A stretch of 64,000 bases of DNA from an uncultured bacterium (GTDB lineage: Bacteria; Vulcanimicrobiota; Xenobia; Xenobiales; Xenobiaceae), in assembly GCA_934644775.1 (NCBI GenBank), contig CAKUDB010000006.1:1-64000 (forward strand), written 5' to 3'. The notes below the pieces were generated by a model. That model saw only the letters and a program-made list of their open reading frames with translations. It was not told the DNA's origin and ran no database searches. This document shows, piece by piece, positions 1 to 8,590 of this stretch (within the stretch, counting starts at the first letter, position 1; each line of letters begins with the position of its first letter). The position numbers were made by a program, and so were the translations under genes.

Positions 1-77
1 CCCAGCCGACCTAGTAGGCCCAGCGTAGACAATAGGCCCAGCCGACCTAGTAGGCCCAGCGTAGACAACAGGCCCAG
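1..77. repeat. 36-bp tandem repeat (two copies plus 5 bp), cut by left edge
   Basis: Copies at 1-36 and 37-72 differ by one base near the end, and a third starts at 73. Each unit is made of two related 18-mers that both begin CCCAGC. The unit length is a multiple of three and stays in frame with the partial gene, so the repeat lengthens the protein tail. More copies may lie to the left of the window. Confidence 0.85.
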
Positions 78-132
78 TCGGCCTTCCGACAGCCGCTCTG
101 AGGGTGGCAGAAGAAAACATAGGGATAGATAG
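1..132 (+). CDS. 3' end of an Arg/Pro/Ser-repeat protein (partial)
   Basis: An open frame enters from the left edge and stops at TAG 130-132. The visible 43 residues are almost wholly Arg, Pro and Ser: an RPSRPSVDN-type unit of 12 residues occurs about twice, followed by a very basic tail ending GRRKHRDR. Such basic disordered tails are common at the C-terminus of RNA-binding proteins such as DEAD-box helicases, but no domain is inside the window, so the function is not assigned. Triplet periodicity of the repeat and the clean stop support a coding reading over a plain minisatellite. Confidence 0.55.
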   Translation, partial: PSRPSRPSVDNRPSRPSRPSVDNRPSRPSDSRSEGGRRKHRDR

Positions 133-157
133 GCAGGCCTTGTTCTGATAAGCCGTA

Positions 158-330
158 TATTTATGGCCCTAGCCCTCCACCTTATAGGTAGGGTATGAGG
201 GGCAGCGTGGAGAATCCTCCCCCAAGAAGGTGCTCCGGGTTGCCCCTTATTTCCGAGGGTGGAGAAACATTCACAAATAAATAATTAGTTAAGCCCGCAC
301 TCATTTTATACTTATTGAGGCGGGCTTTGG
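158..330 (+). ncRNA. possible structured RNA or leader, family not recognised
   Basis: Between the partial gene and dacB a long interrupted hairpin can be drawn: 175-183 pairs with 256-264, 198-204 with 241-247, and 209-212 with 233-236. Further out, 158-164 could pair with the ATAAATA near 276-283. A stable hairpin (291-303 with 316-327) follows. The bounds are a guess. I checked it against 4.5S/SRP, 6S and common riboswitches from memory and found no convincing match. It could be an independent RNA or the dacB leader. Confidence 0.25.
291..328 (+). terminator. hairpin, probable terminator before dacB
   Basis: AAGCCCGC at 291-298 and CTCA at 300-303 pair with TGAG and GCGGGCTT at 316-327. 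The T tract is only three bases, so it is a weak intrinsic terminator on the plus strand. Confidence 0.45.
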
Positions 331-349
331 ATTGTAGTATTGCCCAATT

Positions 350-1795
350 ATGAATACCACTAAACTCAGACGTTTTTTCGGCCTTACCTTTTGTCTGGGC
401 GCTATCGCCTTAGGAATACCAACTATATCAACTAGAGTTATGGCCACCGACGATCAAGCTCCCATACTAAAACGCACCCTTCTCAGTATTGTGCAAAATG
501 CTAAAGTAGACGAAAAGACCAAAGTGGGCGTCTATGTAAAAGTCCTGGAAAGCGGCAGAATCGTCTTTTCTTCCGACGGTAATACGCCCTTAGTGCCAGC
601 TTCCAACTTGAAAGTCCTCACCACGGCCACCTCTCTAAGCATGTTAGGCCCCAACTACCGTTTAAAAACTGAGTTGTGCGGCCCTTTACCTAATGGCAAA
701 GGACAAATAGAAGGCAATTTATATCTGCGCGGCAGCGGCGATCCTACTACCACTCCCCCTTACGATCAGCCTTGCACAGCTCCTTATTCCCAATTTATAC
801 AAAATCTCAAAGCGGCCAATGTTAGAGAGATTACCGGCGATTTAGTAGCCGACGATTCGGTTTTTGATCGACAACATCTCCCACAAGGGTGGCTCGATCA
901 TTATCGTCTCGATTCCTTCTCCGCTCCGGTAGGCGGCCTCTCTCTCAATGGCAACCTTATTGAAGCGGTAGTTTCGCCCTTAGGCTGCAGTTTGGAGCCG
1001 GAATGTTCCACTATGTCTATCGAAACGAAATATACAGGCGATTATGACACCGCTATCGAGCGTCCTAAAGGCAGCAACGTCGTACAAGTGCTGGGCTCAG
1101 CTCCAGGAGGCGAAGTGCGTCGCCAGATCTGTGTAGAAGATCCGCCTCTCTTTAGTATCGGCGTCTTTAAGAAGCTCCTTGACAAAGAAAATATCGTCGT
1201 CAGAGGCAAAGTACGCCTAATTAACCCAGCTGGCGAAGCTGCTTTAGCCAACAGTTTGCCTCGCTATGGTATCCATTTTTCTTTACCTATTGCCACTATT
1301 ATCCAAGAAATCAATCACGAAAGTGACAACCTTTTTGCCGAGCACCTCTATCGCTATGTCGGTCAGATGACCTCCGGTCAAGGTAGCGCCGCCAGCGGTA
1401 TGCAGGCTTGTAAAAACTTTTTGCAATATAACAATATCAATACCGCCAACTTAAAAATGGTCGACGGTTGTGGCCTTTCTCCCGAGAACAGAATCTCTCC
1501 CAACCAATTGGCCAACGTTTTAGACGCCATGGATCGCAGCTACTACAGAAGCTGGTATAAAGAGAGCTTACCCCACAGCGGTAGAGGTACTTTGCGCGGA
1601 CGCTTAGGAGACGTAGAAGTTAGAGCCAAAACTGGCACTTTAGATCACGATTCATCTTTAACTGGATATGTAATTACAGCTGCCGGACAGGAGTTAATCT
1701 TTTCAGTTATCGTCAACGACGCTCCCATTTGGACAGCTGTAGATACCCAAAATAATATAGTGCAAACTTTAAGCGCTTGGGAGACACGTTTGTAA
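350..1795 (+). CDS. dacB: D-alanyl-D-alanine carboxypeptidase/endopeptidase (PBP4, peptidase S13)
   Basis: A low-molecular-weight class C penicillin-binding protein that trims or cleaves peptidoglycan cross-links in the periplasm. An N-terminal hydrophobic export segment covers about residues 8-24. The three active-site motifs of the serine penicillin-recognition fold are all present and correctly ordered: SNLK at 85-88 (nucleophile Ser85), SDN at 325-327 and KTG at 427-429. The long insertion between the first and second motifs is typical of the S13 family, as is the 481-residue length. ATG 350 lacks an obvious Shine-Dalgarno, but no better start precedes the signal peptide. It is transcribed alone, ending in a bidirectional terminator shared with the convergent XdhC-family gene. 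Confidence 0.93.
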   Translation: MNTTKLRRFFGLTFCLGAIALGIPTISTRVMATDDQAPILKRTLLSIVQNAKVDEKTKVGVYVKVLESGRIVFSSDGNTPLVPASNLKVLTTATSLSMLGPNYRLKTELCGPLPNGKGQIEGNLYLRGSGDPTTTPPYDQPCTAPYSQFIQNLKAANVREITGDLVADDSVFDRQHLPQGWLDHYRLDSFSAPVGGLSLNGNLIEAVVSPLGCSLEPECSTMSIETKYTGDYDTAIERPKGSNVVQVLGSAPGGEVRRQICVEDPPLFSIGVFKKLLDKENIVVRGKVRLINPAGEAALANSLPRYGIHFSLPIATIIQEINHESDNLFAEHLYRYVGQMTSGQGSAASGMQACKNFLQYNNINTANLKMVDGCGLSPENRISPNQLANVLDAMDRSYYRSWYKESLPHSGRGTLRGRLGDVEVRAKTGTLDHDSSLTGYVITAAGQELIFSVIVNDAPIWTAVDTQNNIVQTLSAWETRL

Positions 1796-1811
1796 CTACA
1801 AAAAATCCAAT

Positions 1812-1879
1812 AAAAAAAGAGCTAAGTTCAAAAGCGATAGGGCTCTCCCGCCCCATATTGGCTCTTAGCTCTTTTTTTT
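1812..1879. terminator. bidirectional terminator between dacB and the XdhC-family gene
   Basis: Fifteen-base arms, A7-GAGCTAAG at 1812-1826 and CTTAGCTC-T7 at 1864-1879, form a long stem with T tracts in both directions. It lies exactly between the two convergent stop codons. Confidence 0.85.
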
Positions 1880-1881
1880 AT

Positions 1882-3069
1882 TTAAGCTTGACGCCTCAAT
1901 TTATCGACAGTAGCTTTATTTAAACTCACCGACTCGGTGGAACCACCTCTAAAAGTGCTGATAATTTCCGCCATAATGGCAACAGCTATCTCCTCAGGAG
2001 TTTCACCACCTAAATCTAAACCGATAGGTGCATGTACCTTAGCCAACCAAGATGGATCCACACCGTCGGAAAGCAAATGTTCCATAATAATTACAGTGCG
2101 CCGACGGCTGCCAATCATACCAATATAGCCCAGCTCTTTACCAATTAAACAGCGCAAACATTCTTCGTCGTGTTTATGGCCTCTAGTTACTAGCACAACG
2201 GCGCAATCTCTATCTAAATAAGGTTCTAATTCGGTAAAAAACTCAGTAAACGGTTTAGAAACAACTTTCACACCTTCGACAAAGAGGTGGGGATCGGCAT
2301 AAAGCTGACGATCATCATTAACTATCACCTCAAAACCGCACATTTTACCTATAGCAGCCACAGGACGCGACACATGGCCAGCTCCAGCAATATAAAGGCG
2401 CTTAGAAGGGGCGATCAGTTCGGCAAAAATTTCCATTTCATAGTTGCCGTAGGAGACAACTTGGCATAGGGCTTCCCCCTTGGCAATAACATTTTGAGCC
2501 AAAGATTCCAAAGCAGCCGACAGTTCCTCAGAGCTAAGGGGGCTATCTTCTTGGCTCTGTAACCCGTCTTGGGGCCCATAAAGCCAGTGCTTGCCCAAAA
2601 GCGGCTCTTCTCGAGAAGTAGTTAGAGCCTTTGAAGTAGGGGTATGCTTGTGCGAGCCTAAACATACCATATTTACCACAGTTTGCCCCTTATCAAGTAG
2701 ACGCTCTAACAATTCTTCCATAAGCTTAACTTTGGCAGGCTGTTCTTTAAAAGTCTCTACCAACACCAACAAGCGACCGCCACAAATCATGGCCTCGCCG
2801 CCGTCTTTTAGCAAATCGCCCGTGTGAGCCAAATTTACATTAAGTAAAGTATTGCCTCCTTGACTAGCTGCAGCTTTAGCCTCTTGCCAAGCTTCAGCCT
2901 CCGGGCAGCCGCCACCAATAGTCCCTACTACCTTACCGGTACGGTCGACCAACATTTTAGCCCCGGCACTGCGGGGGGTAGAACCGTAGGTTTTTACTAC
3001 TGTCACCAAAGAGAAAGGCTCCTGGCTATGTAAATATTGACGCCAACGTCTGTAAAGGATACTGCTCAT
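1882..3069 (-). CDS. XdhC/CoxI family protein (molybdenum hydroxylase maturation-like)
   Basis: The protein has an N-terminal XdhC_CoxI domain (TYGSTPR and GTIGGGCPEAE motifs) and a C-terminal Rossmann domain beginning YIAGAGHVSRP and continuing through VLVTRGHKHD and YIGMIGSRRR. Family members insert or mature the molybdenum cofactor of xanthine dehydrogenase or CO dehydrogenase type enzymes. No such hydroxylase is in the window, so the client is unknown. I place the start at ATG 3067-3069 because a GAGGAG (3076-3081) sits six bases upstream; a TTG two codons earlier overlaps that Shine-Dalgarno. It is convergent with dacB. Confidence 0.85.
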   Translation of the reverse strand: MSSILYRRWRQYLHSQEPFSLVTVVKTYGSTPRSAGAKMLVDRTGKVVGTIGGGCPEAEAWQEAKAAASQGGNTLLNVNLAHTGDLLKDGGEAMICGGRLLVLVETFKEQPAKVKLMEELLERLLDKGQTVVNMVCLGSHKHTPTSKALTTSREEPLLGKHWLYGPQDGLQSQEDSPLSSEELSAALESLAQNVIAKGEALCQVVSYGNYEMEIFAELIAPSKRLYIAGAGHVSRPVAAIGKMCGFEVIVNDDRQLYADPHLFVEGVKVVSKPFTEFFTELEPYLDRDCAVVLVTRGHKHDEECLRCLIGKELGYIGMIGSRRRTVIIMEHLLSDGVDPSWLAKVHAPIGLDLGGETPEEIAVAIMAEIISTFRGGSTESVSLNKATVDKLRRQA

Positions 3070-3118
3070 TATCAACTCCTCATAATGCTCATATTAGCCT
3101 AAAATATTTTTTAGGCAC

Positions 3119-3165
3119 CAAAAAAGCCCAGCTTAGGGAAATAAACTGCCACTGAAGCTGAGCCT
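3119..3165 (-). terminator. terminator after the SIS / FliG-N-like gene pair
   Basis: On the minus strand GGCTCAGCTT (3155-3164) pairs with AAGCTGGGCT (3125-3134), followed by a T run (3120-3125). It lies just past the stop of the 170-residue membrane protein. A second small palindrome, GCCTAAAA/TTTTAGGC (about 3097-3115), sits between it and the XdhC-family start. Confidence 0.75.
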
Positions 3166-3219
3166 TCGATTGGTCGACTACCTCAAATATTTACCTATTC
3201 AAGGCCTAAACAAACATAT

Positions 3220-3732
3220 CTAGCTAGCGGAAGGCCCTGTCTTATCTTCAGCCCCAACCTCGGTCTGGACAGTCTCTTCCAGCTCTGGAGCCAAGCTATC
3301 TTCCAAAGGCCACACCTTACACAAGTCGGAGGCCAAAAGGGCTCCATCACCATGATACTTGTCAGCCAAAAAATCGGCAGATGTAGCGTAGATAGCGCTA
3401 GTTTTTAGAGTAGAGAAGTTGTTTACTTTGTTACAAAATTCATCACAAACCTTATTGGTAAGTCCTACCGATTGAGGAGCCAAATTCTCTATTCTTTTTA
3501 AGTAACTCCAAGCAACTTCCGAGCCTAAAGCCATAAAAACCTTGGCAGCCAGGCTTGGATCGATAGAGCGCAAGAAAAGCCAAGTTTTTTGAGCAGAATT
3601 TAAGCTCTCTAACTTGGGAATATCGGCGTATTTTTCATACCAATAGAGGGCCACCATAATTGCTATTAGAGGCAATATAGCCCAAAATATCTTATTGGAA
3701 TCATCAAAATTGACAGTTGCTAGTATCACCAT
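3220..3732 (-). CDS. membrane-anchored protein with a FliG N-terminal-like domain
   Basis: This 170-residue protein has one transmembrane helix (about residues 13-32), then a cytoplasmic helical segment (about 46-104) that aligns without gaps to the start of the FliG in this window: QKT..L.S..P..A..F..LG.E, about 17 of 59 positions identical by eye. FliG-N and the related MgtE-N fold bind FliF or act as helical adaptors. The tail is acidic and Ala/Glu-rich. Its ATG overlaps the TAA of the SIS gene by one base, so translation is coupled. Function is not known. A membrane-tethered FliG-like adaptor for the export locus, or a magnesium-transport-like adaptor, are both guesses. Confidence 0.7.
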   Translation of the reverse strand: MVILATVNFDDSNKIFWAILPLIAIMVALYWYEKYADIPKLESLNSAQKTWLFLRSIDPSLAAKVFMALGSEVAWSYLKRIENLAPQSVGLTNKVCDEFCNKVNNFSTLKTSAIYATSADFLADKYHGDGALLASDLCKVWPLEDSLAPELEETVQTEVGAEDKTGPSAS

Positions 3733-4823
3733 TATTTTACACCTGGACGTTCTTTGAGCTGCATACGAGGATGCTCAAGATGCTTAGGTTTGTCAGGATT
3801 GACTCCTCTGGCCATAGCGATATAAAACATCATAAATTGTACTACCGGCAGCAGCAGCAATACGCGGGCAATTTCACTAACTCCCGACTTAAGCTCCAAA
3901 AGATCGTCACAGCGAGTCATAAGATCGTTGGCCCCATCTTCGGCCAACATTACTCGACGAGCTCTGGTAATAGCCAAGTCGGCCATAACCCTTTCTTCCA
4001 CAACTCTGAAAGTATTGGAAACCATACCGACAATCAAAGTTTGATTAGTAGCATAACCATAGTAGCCGTGGCGATATTCAATAAAATAGTTGCTAGTAGC
4101 GGGCAAACCGGCAACTCGGGAGATTAAATAAGCAGCCTCTTTGGCCACTCCAGCAAAAGGGCCAGAGCCTAAAAAGACAATATTGCTCAAGCGCTCCATC
4201 ATCACAATTTGCTGAGATTTAACTTGCCAATCTTTTAAGTGAGCGCCCAATATTTCTGGAAGAGTATTAAGCTCATTTAACAGCACTTGCTTGCCGCAAA
4301 TCCAACCCACCAAATTCATACAAGCCAGCAGTATCCCATTGGTACTTAAAATGGGGAATTTCATACTCCCTTTTAATTCGGGAAAGACTATTGAAGTGAC
4401 AGCCAAGCCCGATTCTAAAGTGTTACTTTCGCCAACTTCCAAAGCGATTACCTGGGCTTTAGGATCGAGTTGTTTAAGCCTTTCTATCCCCCAACCAATC
4501 TCTTGGGCAATATCCGGTGCCGAAAGGACTACTACTAAAGTGCGAATGCGAGCGTCGTAGGGAGGACGCCGTCCAAACATAAGCTCACTGGCGGTAACGG
4601 CCAAAGAATTTAAGCCAGAAACTAAGTTAGTTATTTTAGCCGCCGAAAGACCGATATTATAGAAATCGGAGGTAGAAACATAGACCACCTGGCCGAAGTT
4701 TTGCTTGCGAATCCACTCCACCATCGAGCCACTTTTAGAAGCCATAGTCTCTAAAACTTTGCGCCAAATTTTGGGCTGTTCTTGCATTTCATTAAAAAAG
4801 ATGGAACCTTTTCTGTAAAGCAT
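3732..4823 (-). CDS. SIS-domain sugar-phosphate isomerase/aminotransferase-like protein
   Basis: It has two SIS (sugar isomerase) domains in the arrangement of GlmS C-terminal and AgaS-like proteins. The first carries VYVSTSDFYNIG and a TLVVVLSAP strand. The second carries FLGSGPFAGVAKEAAY followed by the EYRHG motif, and the protein ends in the typical GVNPDKPKHL tail. Such proteins bind phosphosugars and isomerise or deaminate them. No glutaminase domain is present, so it is not a full GlmS. A GAGAGGG precedes ATG 4823. It forms a two-gene unit with the downstream FliG-N-like membrane protein. The exact substrate cannot be told. Confidence 0.82.
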   Translation of the reverse strand: MLYRKGSIFFNEMQEQPKIWRKVLETMASKSGSMVEWIRKQNFGQVVYVSTSDFYNIGLSAAKITNLVSGLNSLAVTASELMFGRRPPYDARIRTLVVVLSAPDIAQEIGWGIERLKQLDPKAQVIALEVGESNTLESGLAVTSIVFPELKGSMKFPILSTNGILLACMNLVGWICGKQVLLNELNTLPEILGAHLKDWQVKSQQIVMMERLSNIVFLGSGPFAGVAKEAAYLISRVAGLPATSNYFIEYRHGYYGYATNQTLIVGMVSNTFRVVEERVMADLAITRARRVMLAEDGANDLMTRCDDLLELKSGVSEIARVLLLLPVVQFMMFYIAMARGVNPDKPKHLEHPRMQLKERPGVK

Positions 4824-4888
4824 CGTACCCTCTCGTTTCTAATCGGTTTTGCTTGCCATTTTTCTATAGTAGAAAAAGCATTTTTGCC

Positions 4889-4894
4889 ATTATA
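4889..4894 (-). promoter_or_regulatory. candidate -10 box for the SIS gene
   Basis: A perfect TATAAT reads on the minus strand in the 79-base gap upstream of the SIS gene. The -35 region is poor (TTGGGT at 20-base spacing), so this is only a candidate. It would separate the SIS pair from the SpoIID operon. Confidence 0.35.
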
Positions 4895-4902
4895 TACCCT
4901 TT

Positions 4903-6405
4903 TTACGGGGTTAAACCCAAATTTTCCAGAGAATCGATCTGAGTATTAACGAAGTATCTGGCTAAGATCTGGCTATAATGCTGGCCCCGTTTAGCCATGC
5001 CTATAGCTCCCCACTGGCACATGCCTATACCATGACCCCAGCCTTGTCCAGACAAAACGACCGCTTCAGATTTTTCCCCCAATTGGCGAAGTTCGGCTAT
5101 ATCTTCTTCCCAGGCCTTTTCCGTCCCTAAAAGATCCAAAACCTGTCCCATGATAGGCCTCGTCGGCTTGGGACAAGCTTTCTGAGTTTCTAGGTTGGCC
5201 CAAAGGCCTTCAGTAATAGTAAATTTTGCCGAAGGTAAGGAGCGCTTGGCACCAGACACATCTTTAAAGCGCAAAGCAGATCGGATAGCCCCATATTCTA
5301 AAAGCAGCTCTAAGCTATCTTCAAAGTGGACTTTTAATTTAGAAATCCGCCCTGAAGGCCCTTGCTCAATTACTTCCAAACCGGCTACCGACCCCTTTTT
5401 TTTCCCGCAATATCGACTGAGCTCCTGCCCCAGCTCCTCTTTACTCCAGCTCGCTTGCCAAGAAGCATAAGGAGAAGCGGCACAATCGGCTTCACCTTGA
5501 TCATTTAGACAATCGACACTTACTAGGTAAGGTTCAGAATTAGAGCCGTAGACATAAAGTGGACTCTCTGTCTTACCTCCGCAAGCCGAATGGTAGAGCG
5601 TTTGGTCGGCTAAACGCCCCTGGTAAGTAAGTACCAAGCCACTAGTTTCGGCTACTGCCTGATCAGAAATAGCCGCTTCGGCGGAGGCACCGGCGTAGAC
5701 TTGGGAGTTAGTTCCACAATCTACATCGTATGTTTTATTGGATAAACGTCGAGCCAATGCGTAAGTACGGGCAACTACCGCCTGAGCTTTTACGGCTTCA
5801 GGAGAGGAGCACAAAAGTTCTTTAGGTACGACCCCACGCAAATAGTCTTCCAAAGAGACCCAATTTATTAACCGGAAAGTATCGGCCTCACTCTCAACTT
5901 TTAAACAACCTCGATAGAGGGTGGTGCCTACTTGTAAACCATATCCGGCCGCACAACTGAACACCTTTCCCTTGTCCTTAGCGCTAATCTCATATTCAGA
6001 CGCTGGACTGAACTTACCGTCGATAATTAAGTTAGGACTAGCAAGCTGACAAGAGGCAGGGTACAAAGCTGGTGAAGGCTCGGCCAAACCACGCACTTTT
6101 ATTGGATGGCTGCCTTGGTAAATAAGTACCCGAATAGGATAATGTAAATCTTGCTCCTGGGCTAGCGAATCTCGCTTCGCCTCTCCCTCTTCTTCGGCTT
6201 GGGATGGCTTAGCGGTATCGTCGCCTGGGACAAGGCTAGTGGGTAGATCTGGGCTGCTTGGTTGTACGGCCGGTGTGGGCCGGGGCAAAGGGATGTTTTT
6301 ATGGCGGCGGCTCCATGCTTGCTTAGAGCCCCCCCAAAGCAGAGCCGCTGCCATTACCAACACTACAGCCAAGTAAAAATTAGTAGTAGTTAACCTGATC
6401 TTCAT
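4903..6405 (-). CDS. spoIID: SpoIID/LytB-domain peptidoglycan protein
   Basis: The protein has an N-terminal membrane anchor (about residues 9-26), a Pro/Glu-rich linker, then a SpoIID domain. The hallmarks are LEDYLRGVVPKE, KAQAVVARTYAL, TNSQVYAG, HSACGGKTE and the terminal GWGHGIGMCQWGAIGMA. In Bacillus SpoIID is a lytic transglycosylase acting on uncross-linked glycan during engulfment. Homologues occur in many non-sporulating phyla, where the role is less clear, and I see no other sporulation gene here. The start overlaps the end of the pseudokinase-SUMF1 gene by 26 bases, so the two are probably cotranslated. Confidence 0.87.
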   Translation of the reverse strand: MKIRLTTTNFYLAVVLVMAAALLWGGSKQAWSRRHKNIPLPRPTPAVQPSSPDLPTSLVPGDDTAKPSQAEEEGEAKRDSLAQEQDLHYPIRVLIYQGSHPIKVRGLAEPSPALYPASCQLASPNLIIDGKFSPASEYEISAKDKGKVFSCAAGYGLQVGTTLYRGCLKVESEADTFRLINWVSLEDYLRGVVPKELLCSSPEAVKAQAVVARTYALARRLSNKTYDVDCGTNSQVYAGASAEAAISDQAVAETSGLVLTYQGRLADQTLYHSACGGKTESPLYVYGSNSEPYLVSVDCLNDQGEADCAASPYASWQASWSKEELGQELSRYCGKKKGSVAGLEVIEQGPSGRISKLKVHFEDSLELLLEYGAIRSALRFKDVSGAKRSLPSAKFTITEGLWANLETQKACPKPTRPIMGQVLDLLGTEKAWEEDIAELRQLGEKSEAVVLSGQGWGHGIGMCQWGAIGMAKRGQHYSQILARYFVNTQIDSLENLGLTP

Positions 6406-8590
6406 CTACGTAGCCGCTGCTACTATTTTTACTAAAGTCGGGAATCACAGGAGCAGATTTTTGAGAGGTATGGCCAGGAGCGGTGGGGATAATTTCTCCG
6501 CTCTCGGTACGATTGACAAAACCAGCTTCTTCGTTATTGGCTTTTTTATCGACATTGTGCCCCTCGTTATTAGCAGCGGCAGAGTCTGGAGCACTCAGTT
6601 CGTGGCCTGCACTGGGAGTAGAATCTTCGTAAGTCTCTCCTACTATATCCTGGCCATATCCATTATCGGGATAGTTATATTGGCCGTCGAAAGCCGGATC
6701 GTAATCGCCTTCGCCATTGCCATATTCGAAGGGGACTTCGCTCACTTGTTCTTCGATAGGTTTAGCTGGCTGAGGCTTGGGAGTAAGTTGTTCTAACGAG
6801 CGCAACTTCTTAGTTTTAGGCTTAGCTGAGCCCGAAGGGCGATTAGTCTTAGCCGCCCCAGCGTGAGTTCCCGGTAAAGGATCAAATACACAACGGAACC
6901 CGGAATTAGCTAAACGCCCTTGCTCAGGAAGTACGCCATGTTCTTGAATAAGCATACAATCGGCTGCGCTGTCACTGCGCGAACCGCCTTTAATAACTTT
7001 AGTCAGAGGGGTGTAATCTTCTGTAGATCCGTAAGGTATAAACCAAGTATCGACCCATTCCCAGACATTGCCGGCCATATCCTCAACGCCGTAAGGGGAA
7101 GCCCCTTTAGGGAAAGAGCCTACCGGGGCAGTATTACTTAAGCCACTCTCGACACAGTTGAACTTGGTATAGTCCGGCTCAGTACCACCCCAAGGATAAA
7201 GGCGCAAATCTCCTCCGCGAGCCGCTTTTTCCCATTCATCGGCTGTAGGCAAACGTTTTCCGGCCCAGTGAGCATAAGCTTCGCAATCGTAAAAAGAGAC
7301 CCTAATTACAGGATGATCTAAGCGATCGTCGGTGGCCGCTTCCTCCCAATTGCCTTGAGCCTTGTAGCCTGTAGCTTTGACGAATTTTTTAAATTGCCGA
7401 TTAGTTACTTCGTATCTATCTATATAAAAAGCTGACAGATCTACTGCCAAAGGACGAGCAGCTTTACCAGCAGCGGGTACTGGCCCACTATAATAAGAGC
7501 CAGCAGGGATCAAAATCATGGGAGCATTATCCTGGGGAGAGACCCAAGACTGGGGTAAATTGTCTAAAGTTGGCGTCGGACGAGCAGAGACTATAGAGAC
7601 GTCACCATTAGGGGGCTCATTGCCGATAATACCGCTGTAAAAGAGCAACCCACCTACACACAACGTACCTAACAAAGGTAAAGCCACCATAGCCACAATA
7701 GACCAATCTATCGAGCTTAGAGCCTTTTGAACTGAACCAGCTTTTTTAGCCAAAACTGCTCCCACAGGATCAGCGTCGTCAGCATATTCGCTCTCGATAG
7801 CTAATTCCACAGTAGTTTTAGTCTTGGGGGGGTGCGACTCGACAGCAACAGCCTTTTGTTCTGAAGAAGGCCAGCGCCGCTTTTTCTGTTTTTTCTTAAG
7901 TTGCTTCTCTTCTTGCTTAACTCGCTTGGCCCAATCGCGAAAATCTGCCAACAAATCGGAGGGTAAAGGGCGCGCCATAGGATCGGGATCGAACAATTTA
8001 CTGATATGTCGATTTATTTTTTTCGATAAATCAGCTAAAGGCTCCAATTCCACATCTGGGATAAGCAAAGTCTGAGCGTCGGGAGGCGGACTGCCACTTA
8101 ATAAGTGATATAAAGTAGCTCCCAGTTGGTAATCGACTACTCCAGGATTTATTTCACCCCTATTTACTTGCTCGGGAGCACAATAAGGCGAGTGGCCGCG
8201 CTCTTCGAATCCGGGATCGCAAAGTATGATCTTGTTGCCTTGCTGAATTAAATGCTCGGGACGCAAATCGTAAATAATAAACTCAGAAGGTGCCGAAGCT
8301 AGTAATTCCAAGATCTGACAGACAGTTTCTGCTTTAATAACAGGTTCTAAGGGGCTACCTTCAACCCAAGGACGTACTACAAAAAGGTGGCCCTCTTCTT
8401 CGCAAACCGCATAAGGTACGGTCAACCCCTTCATTTCACAAGAACTAAGTTCGTGACAACGCTCTTGGGCATTTTCTAAACTGATATGGCGCAACTCTCT
8501 AACTACAGAAAGGCCGAACTGTTCGACTTCCCCGCACCAAGTACGCGGGCCCAATCTCTTTAATGTAGAGAGTGTAGACAGAATCTTCAC
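6380..8590 (-). CDS. degenerate Ser/Thr kinase fused through a membrane helix to a SUMF1/FGE-type domain
   Basis: The 736-residue fusion starts with a kinase-like domain (about 1-220). The catalytic loop reads YDLRPEHL instead of HRDLKPEN, the metal motif reads CDPG instead of DFG, and neither a glycine loop nor a VAIK lysine is obvious, so it is probably a pseudokinase. A Lys-rich stretch and one transmembrane helix (about 300-325) follow. Then comes an extracytoplasmic formylglycine-generating-enzyme-like domain (MILIPAGSYYSG, YEVTNRQFKKF, RLPTADEWEKAARGG, DMAGNVWEW, GFRC) without the catalytic CxxxxC pair, and a long Pro/Gly-rich tail. It starts with GTG overlapping the upstream stop (GTGA). 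Confidence 0.85.
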   Translation of the reverse strand: MKILSTLSTLKRLGPRTWCGEVEQFGLSVVRELRHISLENAQERCHELSSCEMKGLTVPYAVCEEEGHLFVVRPWVEGSPLEPVIKAETVCQILELLASAPSEFIIYDLRPEHLIQQGNKIILCDPGFEERGHSPYCAPEQVNRGEINPGVVDYQLGATLYHLLSGSPPPDAQTLLIPDVELEPLADLSKKINRHISKLFDPDPMARPLPSDLLADFRDWAKRVKQEEKQLKKKQKKRRWPSSEQKAVAVESHPPKTKTTVELAIESEYADDADPVGAVLAKKAGSVQKALSSIDWSIVAMVALPLLGTLCVGGLLFYSGIIGNEPPNGDVSIVSARPTPTLDNLPQSWVSPQDNAPMILIPAGSYYSGPVPAAGKAARPLAVDLSAFYIDRYEVTNRQFKKFVKATGYKAQGNWEEAATDDRLDHPVIRVSFYDCEAYAHWAGKRLPTADEWEKAARGGDLRLYPWGGTEPDYTKFNCVESGLSNTAPVGSFPKGASPYGVEDMAGNVWEWVDTWFIPYGSTEDYTPLTKVIKGGSRSDSAADCMLIQEHGVLPEQGRLANSGFRCVFDPLPGTHAGAAKTNRPSGSAKPKTKKLRSLEQLTPKPQPAKPIEEQVSEVPFEYGNGEGDYDPAFDGQYNYPDNGYGQDIVGETYEDSTPSAGHELSAPDSAAANNEGHNVDKKANNEEAGFVNRTESGEIIPTAPGHTSQKSAPVIPDFSKNSSSGYVDEDQVNYY

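Noticed and set aside
1..77. CRISPR array at the left edge
   Set aside because: The units are contiguous with no unique spacers and keep a reading frame ending in a clean stop, so it is a coding tandem repeat.
140..290. 4.5S/SRP or 6S RNA
   Set aside because: The GGAA-tetraloop helix of SRP RNA is absent and no proper open central bubble of 6S could be drawn; kept only as an unassigned structured RNA.
6380..8590. Active Ser/Thr kinase plus active formylglycine-generating enzyme
   Set aside because: Key residues of both active sites are altered or not seen, so only the folds are claimed.
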